DNA from: Apostichopus japonicus
Lineage: Eukaryota > Echinodermata > Holothuroidea > Aspidochirotida > Stichopodidae
Length of the DNA stretch: 64,000 nucleotides
NCBI RefSeq assembly: GCF_037975245.1
Contig: NC_092565.1
Coordinates: 5,152,499-5,216,498 of the forward strand
Direction: 5' to 3'
In this document: in pieces, positions 28,424-41,622 of the stretch
How positions within the stretch are numbered: position 1 is the stretch's first letter
Layout: every line of letters starts with the position of its first letter
Notes under the pieces: generated by a model
What the model was told of the DNA's origin: nothing
The model's database searches: none
What the model saw: the letters and a program-made list of their open reading frames with translations, nothing else
Position numbers and translations under genes: made by a program

Positions 28424-28828
28424 AGGCCCGGTCACACTACAGCGATATTTTATCGGAATACGGTCCGATTTTTCCGATTTTAGGCCGAAGATTGAGGTTT
28501 GTGGTAGTGAATGTAATGAATGCAGTGGAATATTCGAATACCTACTCCAAATCTGAGGAGTTCTGGAACTGACTACATTCTGAAGTGACGTCACATCGAA
28601 AAACAATAAAAATCGGAAGAGAAATCGGATAGCTATCCGATAAAAGGAAACGGAGTCAATATCAATAGTTAGCAGAGGGCTATTCCACATCGGAATGGCT
28701 CAATAGATAGCAATTCAGGTCCTTTATCACTGTGGCTAGAAGACCCGAACAAAAAACTGGCTGTTTCGATTCCTCCGGGAAAATCGGATAGTATTCCGAT
28801 AAAAAATCGGTATAGTGTGACCGGGCCT
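28424..28828. mobile_element. 405-bp MITE, PIF/Harbinger-like
   Basis: The ends are inverted copies of AGGCCCGGTCACACTA (16 of 16 bases), and similarity continues for about 50 bases through TTTTATCGGAATAC and CCGATTTT on both sides. A TAA triplet flanks both ends (28421-28423 and 28829-28831), consistent with a 3-bp target-site duplication of the TWA type used by PIF/Harbinger transposons. No transposase frame is present; the 28400-28690 minus-strand frame is not protein-like. Superfamily assignment rests on the TSD alone. Confidence 0.75.
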
Positions 28829-31248
28829 TAACTTCAGTAGTAGTTCAAATGTGTCCAGTTTTAGGTAGGTAGGTCTCTCAATCAGTTGCTCAATTATTGC
28901 AAAGATGGTTATAGAATATCTCCATGGAAACCATCAGATTACCATTTAGCCGAATTATTTTCCAATAAGTCGCTACACAGTATGTGTAGTACACTTGTGT
29001 CACTGCCTTTGGTGATTATCAGATCTACTCGCTGGATCTGTAAAAAAATCTCATTTCTTACTCACTCGCCCGGAAATCCAGCATGATTTCAATATGAATT
29101 CCCTATGCCATGGCAAACATTGTATGACAGGTCACCAAATATTTGATTTCAAATATTGGACCTGCTCTAGTTTTCCATTTTCATAAGCCATCCCAATGTA
29201 AGAATCAGTGTGTGTTTTTCAATACTATATAGCCAATACTAAGTCTTCAATGCAGAAATCTGTCATGACTGGCCCACAGCGCTCCTCCTTCATCTCCCCC
29301 CCCCTTCCTACCTGACCCTCTTTTGTTCCATGTCCTACCCCATATCTGCAGTTATCTCCCCTACCATTCCTTATTAAGTAAGTATAATCCTTAAGTATAT
29401 CCTTATTAAGTAAGTATTGAGATCAAATGTCATCATTTAAGTGATGAAGTTAGGTGATGTAGGTAAACATAATTGCCTTTCTGTATCGTTTTGTACGGAA
29501 CTAAGGAGACCAACATGATCCACTTCCTACCGACATTTAAGTCAAAATGTAATACATTAATTATGCAAACAACAAGTGCAACTAGCTCTGCATAAGTAAT
29601 TAGAAACCAGACTGTTCATAACAAGAAATGTCTAGACACACGCACACTGTGTTCTGAAATGTGTGTTTTATATCTGCACCCAGCAAGACTGCTTACAAGT
29701 GAAGGTTCTGTACACCAGTGGTATTTGTACTTTGACTGCAACAAGTGGCTGGCACACAGTACAGTAGGTGGGCTGTGTTTTGAAGAATTTAGATCAATTA
29801 CAATACAATGGAAGTTATAATACATGTATGCTAATACAGTATGCCACTCTGAACGGAAGCAGCCGAGTTGAATTTGACAAATTTTAACAAATTTTACACT
29901 GTTTGTTACTTACATAACATATAACAAGTTCACAGTGTACTTAGTTCATCATAAAGATTTATTTGAAATAGTCTATATCGAAAATAACATAAAAAGTTAT
30001 AAATTGTCCACGTTGCCTTTTTGCATATGATTAATTCATACTTTGAAAAACTGTGTTTGTGATTGAAGTTGTGAGAATCCAATCAAAATTTGATTTAAAA
30101 ATATGATTAACATTTCATTTGGCTGTAAAATCTTTACGGGTGTCATAGCAATATTAATACGAATACTGAGTTACAATTGTGTTGAGAATTTGTTAGTTTT
30201 GATAAAATCATTGACCACTTTAGCTTACTTAGCAACCTGACCAACTAATAATAAAAGAGTCGTCCCCATGAACAAAGCAAAGACACCCAAACAATCATGT
30301 GTGTGAAATACTATAAACCTGCCTGTTGTCCTTAAATTGGATTTGTTTTTGTCCTGTACTATATTTGCGGTATGCTTGATTGAGCGAAATCTGTTACAGT
30401 GCGTCTTCTTTCAAGGTAATTCTCCATGACCTAACAATGACCCCAAAAGCCGTCCTATCCTGGTCGTTAAATTTAACTGAATTGCAGAGTTTCCCCCCAC
30501 AGTGTTTGCCATTGATGAGTGTTATGTTCAGTATCGACCCAGCCGAAAACGCTTGGATGATTTTCTTTGAAATGTTTTTAGCTTTGGTGCTAATTGTTGA
30601 ATGGTTGATTGAACCATAACGGCAGAGTGTTACCAATGTTGGGAAAGCTTTAACATCTTATCCACACAGTTGTACGAAAACCTATGTATCAATCATTTGC
30701 TGGTCTCTATCAGTTTAGTGCAATTTTTACCAACAAGTTATTTCTTTCATTGTCATATTTGACTCGATACACTGCAGGTAAATTTCTTGTTGAGGAATAC
30801 TTAAAAGAGTGGACCCTTGAGAGGTGGGTTTGGAAGTGGGTGATCAGGAAACAGGGAAATTCATTATCTCTTGTCAGACCAAACAGACGTGCCCATCAAG
30901 AAATAAATTCATGTTAATATCCGATTTTTCAGAATAATTCTTCAAAAGAGTTGATCCCAGAGTCACTTTGCTGTAATGTTCATGTCGAAAAATTGAAATT
31001 TGAATCATTCTTGGAGGTAAATATTTTTGGGGTGGCGTAAATCATGCAAAATCTTGGGGTATGGGTCAGGCGTCTGTCAAATTAATTGATTCCCAACCAT
31101 GTTTGGTCATCGGCTGCCACAACGGTATAACATAATTCATTTTTCCAGAAAAAAGAATACAAATGTAACGCTTTGAAAAGTTTTCCAAATTTTGAACATT
31201 TCTAGCGAAAACTTTGTATGTATTTGAAAATCCAGAACAGTGAAGAAA

Positions 31249-31330
31249 CTTTCAGCCGTCACCGGGATTTGAACCCTCACATATGCGGATACCCTAGCCA
31301 ACTAGGCCATGGACATTGATATTACGCCCA
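31249..31330 (-). mobile_element. tRNA-derived SINE-like fragment
   Basis: On the minus strand an A-box-like TGGCCTAGTTGG (31298-31309) and a B-box GGTTCAAATCCC (31264-31275) are separated by about 10 bases less than in a functional tRNA. The T stem pairs only partly, and there is no proper anticodon arm. This fits a degenerate tRNA-derived SINE head rather than a tRNA gene. Confidence 0.45.
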
Positions 31331-32493
31331 GAGGTTTCACTGTAGGCATTTGCCACCCGTGTGTGGAATAATGCAAGTCTTGTTTTGATGACATATTTTG
31401 CCTTAGAGATCAGTCAACAAAGAAGAAAAAGGACAAAAAAAAAGAACATATCTCAAAGCTATCCGTCAAATTAGAAGATTATTGAAACAATTTAAAAAAC
31501 CAGACAGACATGTTTCTGACAAATTAGGAAAATTGCCTGGGTAAAAGTTGGCTACATACCATGTGATTTGCTCAATTCATTCTTGTTGCCTAACATGTAA
31601 TTAGCCTAGATATAGGGTTTCTCAAATTCTCATTGTATTGGAATAAATTTACTCAGTTTGACATTTGGGAAACCGATCATTACTGTGAGCGAGTTGTATT
31701 AATACTCACGTACATGCCGTGTTTGGTTTAACTTCAGCAGACAAACTCTCTCGTTGCGCGGCTTTGCTGAGCTGCATGGAAGTACTCCCCCCCCCATAGC
31801 CTCGCATAAATTACTTGTATTGTATGGGATGGAATTGTGTCTTAGGCATGAATAATTGAAGGTTCCCAGGATTGTGTTCGCTGCTTCATCAACTACATAC
31901 AGTAGGAATCACTTTAATAGTGATGAGCTGCAATACGAACCTGTATACTGTATGATAAGGGATGATTCTACAAATTCATGCAACTAAGTTGGAGGAGAGG
32001 GGTGGGGGATGAAATCAATACCTTCTAAGAATGGTAAAATTATAAGAAATTGATAAACCAAAGATGATCAAAAGTTAGATTACTCAAAGGTTATTGTGTC
32101 TTCATAGTGATATGATATATTGGAGCATTTTGAGAGGCTGTCCTAGTTTGTTGAATTACATTAGCTAACATTGAGTTCACTCAGATTCCAAAACTGCCAG
32201 TATATGAAGTATTAGAATATTTCAATAGCTCTAATTGCAGAAGCAAGCTCTGATTTCTCTTTGCTTATACAGGGACAGGCACAAGTTTCAGTAGTGTAGT
32301 TGCATTGTAAGCACGTGCCATTATTGATATGTAGTGAATTTTGATTCAAGCATAAAGAAAAAAATCATGCGAAGGTTAAACATATCGATCTGCTCTCAAA
32401 CGAATCGTAGGGAACTTGAATGTTGTAAACTCATCAATTGTTAATAGATTTTCGTCACAGCTTTCTCTCTCGTGACATGTTGCCAGTTTACAC

Positions 32494-32539
32494 AAACACA
32501 CACACACACACATATATACGTATATATATATATGTACAG

Positions 32540-32577
<38 letters not shown>

Positions 32578-32581
32578 CATA
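32494..32581. repeat. (CA)n/(TA)n compound microsatellite
   Basis: A CA run followed by TA and TATG runs; open frames across it are spurious. Confidence 0.93.
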
Positions 32582-35500
32582 ACATTTTGTACAGTGCAAA
32601 ATATCACCGAGATGGTCTACTGAACAGAATTGAACAGAAACTAAACAGAACTACTGTAAGAGCTTCATGCAAGTTTTAGGGCTTGATGACAATTTGTGAT
32701 AGAGTTCTTCCGTATATGCTAGCACTCTACTCTAATGCCCTAACCCAATTTCCCTTCCCACACACTTTATTTCCCCTCCCCTCCCATTCGTTCCCCAGCC
32801 CCCTCCCCATCCTCTCCTCACCCCCACCCTCCTCTTCCATCCCCATGCAAACTTGCAAAGACAGTCACTGAGAGAATGGCCAACATTTCAATGGAACTTT
32901 AACCAACTTACCTCTTTCTTCACATTGGATTACATCCTTTATCATCTACCTCTTTTTATCTTTTTTTTGGGGCTGTACCGGTCCTTTTTTCAAACTTGAA
33001 TTTAATTTTTGTAGTCCTGAAAATTGTCGCCTAAATGTGACCCTAACTGCTTTATTTGTTTGTTTTCCATTCTCTATTGGATTTTATTTGAAAATAAAAG
33101 ATCTTTAATTTGAAGTGGATTTGAAATGCACTTTTCCCATTCTTTGTTTTTTTGTTTTTGTTTTACCTTCAAACTTGCTCTTCCAGAAAATGTTTGAGGT
33201 TGGTTGTTTCTCTTTGCATGGTCAATTTCTATGTTGTCATCGTCGTCGTTTTCATCGTTAAACTTTAATGTGATGTAAATTAGGTACTTATGCATGCACA
33301 TGCAAGACTTTGTGACAATTATCCGTGTCCTTTCTGAATATTTTGAGTAGACGCTGATCTTGGCTCTCATCTACTGTATATATCTACGTCAATCGTTAAA
33401 TTCAAGTTGGCTGAAATAATTTCTTTACGTTGTAAGAAAATGGTTCTGTGAGATGTGAAATCAAACTTCCTTTATGTTTCCATAAATTGGTGAATCCATA
33501 TTATTATGACCATATCCTCAAAGCATGTGTTGCAAATGATGTCCTTGTAGTACCCTACACCTGTACATAGTATGTTACCGTAGCTAAAACGTGTCTTTAA
33601 ATTTGATGTCTTTTCGTTGTATGATTTTCCTTTGCATTAAATCACACGGTTGCATCATTGCTGAAGATTACCTATCACTGTTAATCACAATTATGAACTG
33701 CGAAAGTACAGCAGCTGCTATTAATTTTGAAAGGAACGAAACCTTGTTTTTCCAAACCATGTTACATTGGAAATACCTTGGAAAATTTGAAAGCTACTCA
33801 AGACTGAATTTTACATATTTAGTGAATCATGTTAGTGCTAAGGGTTCTGTTTGGTATCACAACTTGCTCAGTTTCCACGTACTCATAGTTCAGACGGCAT
33901 CGGTTTAATTGACCCTTTGCATACGTGATATTGATTGCCAACAAAGTTAAATCAGTCCATGGTCTTTATGCGAGCCTATTATTTCAGGCGTTGTGCTGAT
34001 TACTTCTACGGCCTGCCTGATATCTCTGGGCAAAGTGATCGAAATTGGATTTTTTTTTTTTTCCTCTCTTTTTTTCCCTTTCTTTCTGTGGGATCGGAAG
34101 TGAGTGACCGTCAGAGAAGATTGGCAGCCTTCTGTGATATCTTTGTCGGTTGAATAGTAGTTACCAAAACCAGTTTGATTTTAAAAGCAAGTCTTAAATT
34201 AAGAAAGTGAAGAGGAAACCCAAACATGCATAATAACCACAAATATGCATGAATGATGCTACTTGACATAAAAAGGGTGTGTCCTAGCTATATACAGTAG
34301 TGAATATTTTGGCCAAGAGTGTGTTTCTTTCATTGTCCGTGTGTTCAGATTCTTTCAGTTAGACAACAGTAGTCATTCTCTGTCTTGTTTGCATTATAAC
34401 TTGTCTGGTTTATTTAAGTTAATGTCAGCTTTTTTAGTTGATTTTGACAAATTTATGGTTGTAAAAGGCTCTGTTTTATAATGATAACAGCCCATATTAA
34501 TATAGTGCATTATTTAGCTTGACGCGTCAAGTTGTATTTGATTATACAAAATTAAAATCAGTCAAAATGAAATTATTCAAAAATATCCAGTTTGTAAACT
34601 TGCATGTGTTGAATAATAATTTAAAGGGATTTGCAGGGAAAACTTCAGTGATTGAATTCTGTTAAGTAGTTTTGAAGGCTCTCTTATAAAATACTACGGT
34701 TTAACTGTTTACAACAACTGCTATACATATCTGTGCACATTCTCACATAGCATTTTGTAGTGCAAGTCCCAGCTGCCTCACACCACCAAGGGTGTGGACG
34801 CCCCAGGTCAAGATACACTGACCTAACAGACCCCACCCACACCCCTCTTTGGTCCAAATCTACCACTGCTGATGCCCGCATGCACCTATGCTACAGTACC
34901 ACAGACATCTTCCGATCATTTTGAATCGCCCGAATGATGGGGAATCTTTAATAGCACGTTCTCATATTTAACATGTCCACAATGCTCACAGTGACATTAC
35001 TTAAGTCTGTAAGGGGAGGGCGGGTGGGGGGGGGGCTGATACTAGCCGAACCTTTATTTTAATGACTGTGTGAAGTCACCTTTGGTTAGTGCATATCTCT
35101 GGTTCCTCCAGTTTCATCTGTTTCCTCTTAAATATTATGACAGTATTATTTGTGTTACTGTGAAACTATGGTTTTATATCCTGATGACATGATCAGACTT
35201 TAATACTAACCTTTTCGTGACCCCTCCCCCGCTTCCACCTTTTCAAAATGCAATTAACTAAAATTGTGGTAAGGATTTTCAAATCCTCCCAGTAATTAAG
35301 CTCCTTGATTACGCTCCTGTAGGCATGTGGCATATATTTGACAAACATCCCACTTGAATCCATGTTGGACAATTTTAACTATGATATTATTATTAGAATA
35401 CACTTACTAGAGTCTACCAGCACCTTTCAACCCTTATGGGAGTAGACAGAGTAACACGCTACATGCATGGAAGCTAAGATTTAATGGTCTCGGTAATATA

Positions 35501-35649
35501 TACAACAGCCTAACGCGATACTCTGGATAAGTTACGTAGTGCTATATTTCACAGTGCCTGGAAACGATTTGGTAGGATCACATTAACTCCCAGTTTGTTT
35601 GATGGGTGTGGACTGCCGTGAATAAATTCAGACCTTACTACCAGCTAGG

Positions 35650-35751
35650 ATGGATAGTTTGACAGACGTAGTGGAAGAGATTCTGCTCGAGAAAAGAAGG
35701 GAGATTGAGGAGGAAGACAATAATATGGAGGTGGTTTATCTTGATTAATAG
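35650..35751 (+). CDS. small acidic ORF, possible alternative first exon
   Basis: ATG at 35650 has a good start context (A at -3, G at +4) and reads MDSLTDVVEEILLEKRREIE, then EEDNNMEVVYLD before TAA, 32 codons in all. The Glu-rich, helix-forming composition stands out from the surrounding AT-rich intron. A possible though weak donor, GAG followed by GTGGTT at 35731, would leave phase 0 and could join the 40.7-kb adducin exon in frame, giving an alternative N-terminus of 27 residues. No promoter motif was identified. It may equally be a chance short ORF. Confidence 0.2.
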
Positions 35752-37064
35752 CCTTTGTAACCTACACTATTGTACACACTATCAATTGAGCCTCACCCTT
35801 TTATCTATCTATGCACATATTGCGTTAGGATATAAATACAGAACGCAAGCAATGTTTAGTCAGGCGTCAGTTTACTGCAGTGAACAAACACATGCAATAT
35901 ATGTGTGGACAGTACATTTATAATTTATAGATTACCTACTACTTGTTCTAATTTCTGGCAGCCATATAATTTTGTGGTAGTTTTTGTGGTAGATTTGAAG
36001 GTTGATAGCTATTGGAATAAAAGCAAAGTTTGCCCTTCAGGTAAATTGTGTATCAGGAAATTTATTAAAATCAGAGCTAGTGATACTTTACCAAGGGCAA
36101 ACTATTCATAGTATTAGTTACATTGTATTTCAATGGTAGATTTAATGCAGAGGTCAAGGTACATACACAATGTCATACAAATTGCTATGAAAATAAGATT
36201 CAATTGTGTTGTTTTTATCTCCTCCAAACTTCCATTCCAGTTGAGGTAATGGATTTAGTTTTACTATCTCCAGATGGATGATCAAGTTTTAGAGTACTTG
36301 CAACCCTTAGGGATTACAAACAGTACTTGTTTACTTGAGATAGTAAATTTCTAAGGCTGCTTGCTGGAGTGTTCTTGGGTATATATAGGTTACCCTTTGC
36401 ATTGCTGCAATTAGCTTAGGTTATTGAATCCTTGGCGAAGATGTCTACGAACATCATCGCCATGCTAATTAAAATAATAAAGTAGGAGCTGTTCGTTTCG
36501 TTCTGAAATGATGGTCGTAAAACACAGGATCAAATGTCTTTGTTACACCATTTCAACAGCATGCCACCTAATAACTGCGAGAGGGTGACACAGTCCTGCC
36601 TGAATGTCGTAAAGATGAAGCATTCACGACTGACGGAAAACAGACTCGTTCAACTTAAAAGAACAATTTGTTCGGCTTTCATGGCATTGTGTCAAGTTAA
36701 TAACCAAATAGCCAGGTGTTAAAATGTGTAGTTAATTACTAGTTATAATTATTGTATTGTCCATTTTGTCGATGCTGACTATATTGCTAATCTAGTGGTC
36801 AATCTGACCATGCATCAGATAAAGTAGATGCATCATCTTTTGTATTTTTTCTCTCATCTTGTAATGAGTACTGTAGTGTATCTCAGGGGGATTGAGATGC
36901 CACACTTATAGCAATTTTAACAGTGCAGTTTTTGGATGTACTGTAAAACAGTGTCCTTTTAAGATTCAAACAAAATTGAATCCAGCAATGTTTATCACGT
37001 ATCCTACTAGTGAGAAGCATGTAGGGGGGGGGGTCATGGATCATGGCTATTCCTTTGATGTATA

Positions 37065-37695
37065 CCCACTAGGATATATCCACTAGGATATATTCACTAG
37101 GATGTATCCTCTAGGATGTGTATCCAGTAAGATGTATTCACTGGGATGTGGCTATACTAGGAAACTGCATATATCCACTAGGATATATCCACTAGATTGT
37201 ATACACTAAGATTTATCCAATAGGATGTATCCATTGGGATGTATACACTAAGATGTATCCATTAGGATATACCTAGTAAGATGTATTCACTAGGATGTGG
37301 CTATACTACGATATATCCACTAGGATGTATCCATTGGGATGTATACACTAAGATGTATCCATTAGGATAAACCTAGTAAGATGTATTCACTAGGATGTGG
37401 CTATACTAGGATATATCCACTAGGATGTATCCATTGGGATGTATACACTAAGATGTATCCATTAGGATATACCTAGTAAGATGTATTCACTAGGATGTGG
37501 CTATACTAGGATATATCCACTAGGATGTATCCATTGGGATGTATACACTAAGATGTATCCATTAGGATATACCTAGTAAGATGTATTCACTAGGATGTGG
37601 CTATACTACGATATATCCACTAGGATGTATCCATTAGGATGTATCCACTACTACAAGGATTTATACACTAGGATGTATCCATTAGGGTGTAGCTA
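37065..37695. repeat. minisatellite with 100-bp higher-order unit
   Basis: Built from about 14-15-bp monomers of the type ATCCACTAGGATGT. From about 37171 the monomers are organised into a 100-bp superunit: the landmark ACCTAGTAAGATGTATTCAC occurs at 37271, 37371, 37471 and 37571, exactly 100 bases apart. The edges are less regular. Confidence 0.93.
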
Positions 37696-38393
37696 TTCCC
37701 TCCTAACCTACAATATGTCAGCTCTACCTTCCTTTATGCTCCCTGCTCTCTTCCAATACTGTACCCTTTCCTCTGACATCACCCTTAGTCACCTGGGAAC
37801 AGATTAACCTTAGGCCCTATCCAGCATAAATTCTGCCTATCTTGTCTTATATTTTTATCAGTGGGTAATTGTATTAGTATTTCGGTACAACCGTCTAGCG
37901 CATAGCTTGCATTTGAGATCATAAATCTACCGGTTGAGTCGGCCTTAACGGACCAGCAATTTGACATGTAAGGTAAACTTGTACAAGCCTTTTAGAGAGT
38001 AGATTTATTCCATGCAGGCCCCCCTGAAATCAAAATTGTTTTCTTTCCGCTATCCATCAAACAGATCTCACATTCTGTATTGCTGTAAGTACCAGCGGTA
38101 CTGTAGGTCAGTGGTGGCCCCTGGCCAAATGTTTGGCAAACTGGCTGCTAAAGTCTGTGCAATTTGTAAACCTCTCAATTTTATAGAAATTGTTTCTCAG
38201 ATGTCTTGTCTGTTGTAGCTCTTTCTCTTCCTGGCAAATTCAAGGACATTGTCTCATATTAGATCACCTTTATGTATATGTAGGCCTCTTTGCCTGTTAG
38301 TATTCGAAAAATAAATATTGCCTAGATTTTAATAAATTAGTTGGCAAGGTTATTGTTGATCTCTTCCACCTTGGTCAATCAATGATAAACCTT

Positions 38394-38409
38394 CCCCCCC
38401 CCCCCCCCC
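38394..38409. repeat. poly-C run, 16 bases
   Basis: Homopolymer in intron sequence. Confidence 0.95.
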
Positions 38410-39838
38410 ATTGCTTCTGCATGTCATTAGTAGTTGATGTTTGCAACAGCTTGCTTGCTAAGGATATCACCGGTATTTGTCTTTAGGAGGCTGAAAATTT
38501 TCCCATCATGCATCATTGCAAGCGAGTTAATAATTCAGCCAAAATTACACCTTACAGGTGTGTAGTTGGATGTACTAATATCCAAGGATGCAACGGATGC
38601 ATGCTTTGCTGCCTAAATGATACCAAATAGTACTATCTTGATGGGGGCTTGGTTATGTTAACAATGTAGCCTAACATGCAAATGGAATAGTTTAAATGAA
38701 GAGTAGTATTAGATGTTGTTTAATCGTTATCATTCATTGCTTGGTATTAAAAAAATATTCAAATTAGAGAAGTCTTTGTAGACCTAGCTGTAATACTCTA
38801 GTTAGTAGTCTTGTGCTGGCTATTAAAAAGAAAAAAAACATGTACTCCTTTGGATTTTATAGTTTGCACTGTAGATGACAGTTACCTGTTATTCAGTCTT
38901 GCAAAAGTCAAAGTTCACATCTTAAATGTGTAAAAATAAATAGCCAATGGGCATTTTGACTATAGATTCAAGTAAGTTGTATTAGTTGAAGGTTGGTCTT
39001 AAGAATTAGAGATTGTACATTAAGGGTGGCTGTCATAATAATCATGATATGGACAACTTTGTCTCCTGGTTTACTTCACAAATTTCAGTGTAGTGATAAA
39101 TGTGTAGTTAGCAGTTCATGAAAGATATAATACTTGAATGTTTTCAAAGATCTGGATAAAAAAAAAACTATTCAACCAGCAGAAATGTGTGATGTATGAT
39201 ATTTTTCAGTAGATCAGGATTGATAAGCAAAGACAGATTACACACTGTCATCACATATATCTAGGACTAATATTAGACTTTCGAATCAAAATAGTAAAAA
39301 AAAAAGATGGAGCTGATTATTAAAATGTTACATTATAGTGGGCATTAAATACTAAAATATTGTATGGGGTCTCTATTACACTAAAGTATATAAATATATA
39401 TCTATATATCTATAAATATATATTATATGAACCCCTGAGTTGGAAGATTGGAGACAAAGAGATGGCATATCGTGATGACGTTGTAAGAAATTGAGGTCCC
39501 AATTAATACGTACTGGAAAAGGTTAAATGTAGTAATATGTGTGGGTGGGTGTGTTGGTACTCCAAAGAACTGGAAACTGTGTGTTATTAAGTAATAAATA
39601 GTTGACCTTTTATTATAGATAGGTCAGGTTCCTTGAGGGTAGGTGGGGAAAGGTGTGACCTGCAAGGGGAGGGAGGGGGAATGGGGTGGGAGATGGGCTG
39701 GACTCTGTAGTTGGTATAGAAAACTTAAAAATAATAAAACAGATATGGCTACTTATAATTTAGGGCATGTTGGACATTTTACTCTTGATACAGTTGTAAT
39801 AATTTGTATGATCTGTGATGTCATTATTTCAAACCTAA

Positions 39839-39860
39839 GTATATATATATATATATATAC
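39839..39860. repeat. (TA)n microsatellite, short
   Basis: Short TA run ending in TATACAG. Confidence 0.9.
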
Positions 39861-40517
39861 AGTCTTAGGTTTGGCTTGTTATCTCTATACTGTATATATG
39901 CTGTGTATTGTTGCATTGTGTGCTCGTTTTTAATGGCATTGCAAATTTTTTCCTGCTTAACATGATAAACCATGACGTACACTTTATTAATCCTTTATTG
40001 TTGACATTGTTTTTATTTGTTTATATGAATCATTGTGTGCTGCCATTATCTCTGTGCTACTGCCTCATTTAACATTACCGCATTGTTTTTACCTCTGCAT
40101 GGTGGATGGACTTTAAAACGAGTGATTCATTTTGTACATATGACTGTGTACATGAATGGAAAGCATACAGTTGCCACTTGCACAGATCGGTGAAAACATT
40201 GCTTTGTGAAACATTGTTTTGTAATTTCATCAATGATAAAATCAATCTTCATCTACATTGGTTGCTTCACTATGTTTTTGGATTATTGGGAGTGAGGGGC
40301 AATGATATGGATGAGAAGGGGGGGGGGTGGGGAATGGAGATTGAAGGGAGAGGGAGGATGGAGGTGGAAGGTACTTTCACCCAGACCTGTTCATCACCAT
40401 GGCCGCAGAAGAAAGGTAGGATCAATTGTCGCTGTCTGACCATGGACAAGCAAATCATTGAAAGTGGGGAAAGTTGTAGTATGGCTTTGAATCGGTGGAA
40501 GGTTAAATGGAATATTC

Positions 40518-40582
40518 ATAAGGCCCTCATTGCATATTCATAAGGTCCCCATTGAATATTCATAAGGCCCTCCTCATTGAAT
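40518..40582. repeat. short tandem repeat, three copies
   Basis: TATTCATAAGG followed by CCC/TCC and ATTG occurs three times just upstream of the 40.7-kb adducin exon. Confidence 0.8.
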
Positions 40583-40659
40583 ACTTATTTTACCTCATTG
40601 TATACTGTACGAGTTAAACGATACCTATTTACATACTTATTACGTTTTCTTTTTTTCAG

Positions 40660-40774
40660 AGCGGTCATCACCCAGCCAGCCTCATGGCTCTGCAGCAGAT
40701 ATCCGAACTGGTGCTTCCTCACTACCGCTTCAACCAGACCAGTAGTTTCTCCAGCAACAATAATAGAGCAGGAG
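40660..40774 (+). CDS. adducin, second coding exon (residues 82-119 plus one base)
   Basis: A pyrimidine-rich acceptor (TTTTTTTCAG) ends at 40659 and the donor GTAAAC begins at 40775. In the frame inherited from the first coding exon it reads SGHHPASLMALQQISELVLP followed by a Ser/Asn-rich stretch ending NNNRAG, then a single G that is completed in the next exon. The PASLMALQQISEL part matches the NPTGLLALQQIADF region of vertebrate adducin; the following Ser/Asn-rich part lies in the variable linker before the VSDLRG-like motif. It is preceded by a 24.7-kb intron. A longer open frame crosses this exon in another register (starting 40577) but does not resemble adducin and is a shadow. Confidence 0.88.
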
Positions 40775-41485
40775 GTAAACTCTTTTTGTGTAATGTCCTT
40801 AAAAAATATATTGAAACAAAAACATAGCTATAAATGCTAGAACACTCCTCAAAAATTGTAAACAAATCCTCTATTTTGAACCTCTCTTTTGATTTGTGTT
40901 GTATCATTACCACCAAATGATTTAAGTTGGTTTTGCTCTGTGTGGCTCAGTGTCAGGACACATGGTGTCGATAGTTGCCAGAAGAATCCATACTAGCGGT
41001 GGTGCATTGAGGTATACGTGAAGAGAGACTCTGTGATCATGAAGCTTTGTTTACACAAACTCTATAACCGTGCAGGAGTGTCTTTGGTATACAGTTTACT
41101 GGAAAGGCGTCAGTTACAGGACCTTGGATTTACACACAGTGCAAACTTCCAATGTCAACAGAAAACACTCGACAAAAGGGGTTGGTTCACATGGTTGCAT
41201 TATTCGAAAGACTCATAGAAGGTCTCCCCTCTTGTTTGCTTTTCATTATAGCAGCGGTTACTAAGAGGGCAGGCAATAGGAAGGTTTAATCTCGTAAATA
41301 TAATTCAAAGACTTTATTGGCCACGCAATAATCATAATGGGATACAATGTCCAATTTTGAAATGTTTCACGGTTAGACCACGTAGCAAGTACTTATTTTT
41401 GGGTCCGATCACACACATGTGAATGTCCACATCTCCACACCAGTGGACCTGTGTACATGATACTTCACTTGATTAGTTTGCCAAA

Positions 41486-41502
41486 CCCCCCCCCCCCCCC
41501 CC
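41486..41502. repeat. poly-C run, 17 bases
   Basis: Homopolymer about 120 bases before the 22/28-bp minisatellite. Confidence 0.95.
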
Positions 41503-41622
41503 TCGAAAGCCTTGAACTTTGATCCTTAATTGGCCTGCATAACTGATGCTTAATTGTAAAAGTAAGTCTAGAGCTGACATGGGATATGTGATACTCTCCA
41601 CCTGTCTGATGTTTTAAGTTTT

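Noticed and set aside
30394-30636. Minus-strand 80-residue ORF with a fairly protein-like composition
   Set aside because: No recognisable motif and no splice context that I could support; the opposite strand is open as well.
31249-31330. Functional tRNA gene
   Set aside because: A and B boxes are present but the spacing is too short and the stems do not pair.
40399-40419. ATG in a strong context (CACCATGGCC) reading MAAEER just before a GTAGG donor-like site
   Set aside because: The frame meets TAG after six codons, and the splice phase would put the 40.7-kb exon into the wrong register.
40106-40543. 145-residue plus-strand ORF
   Set aside because: No family resemblance, contains a low-complexity Gly/Glu stretch from a purine-rich run, and lies in an intron.
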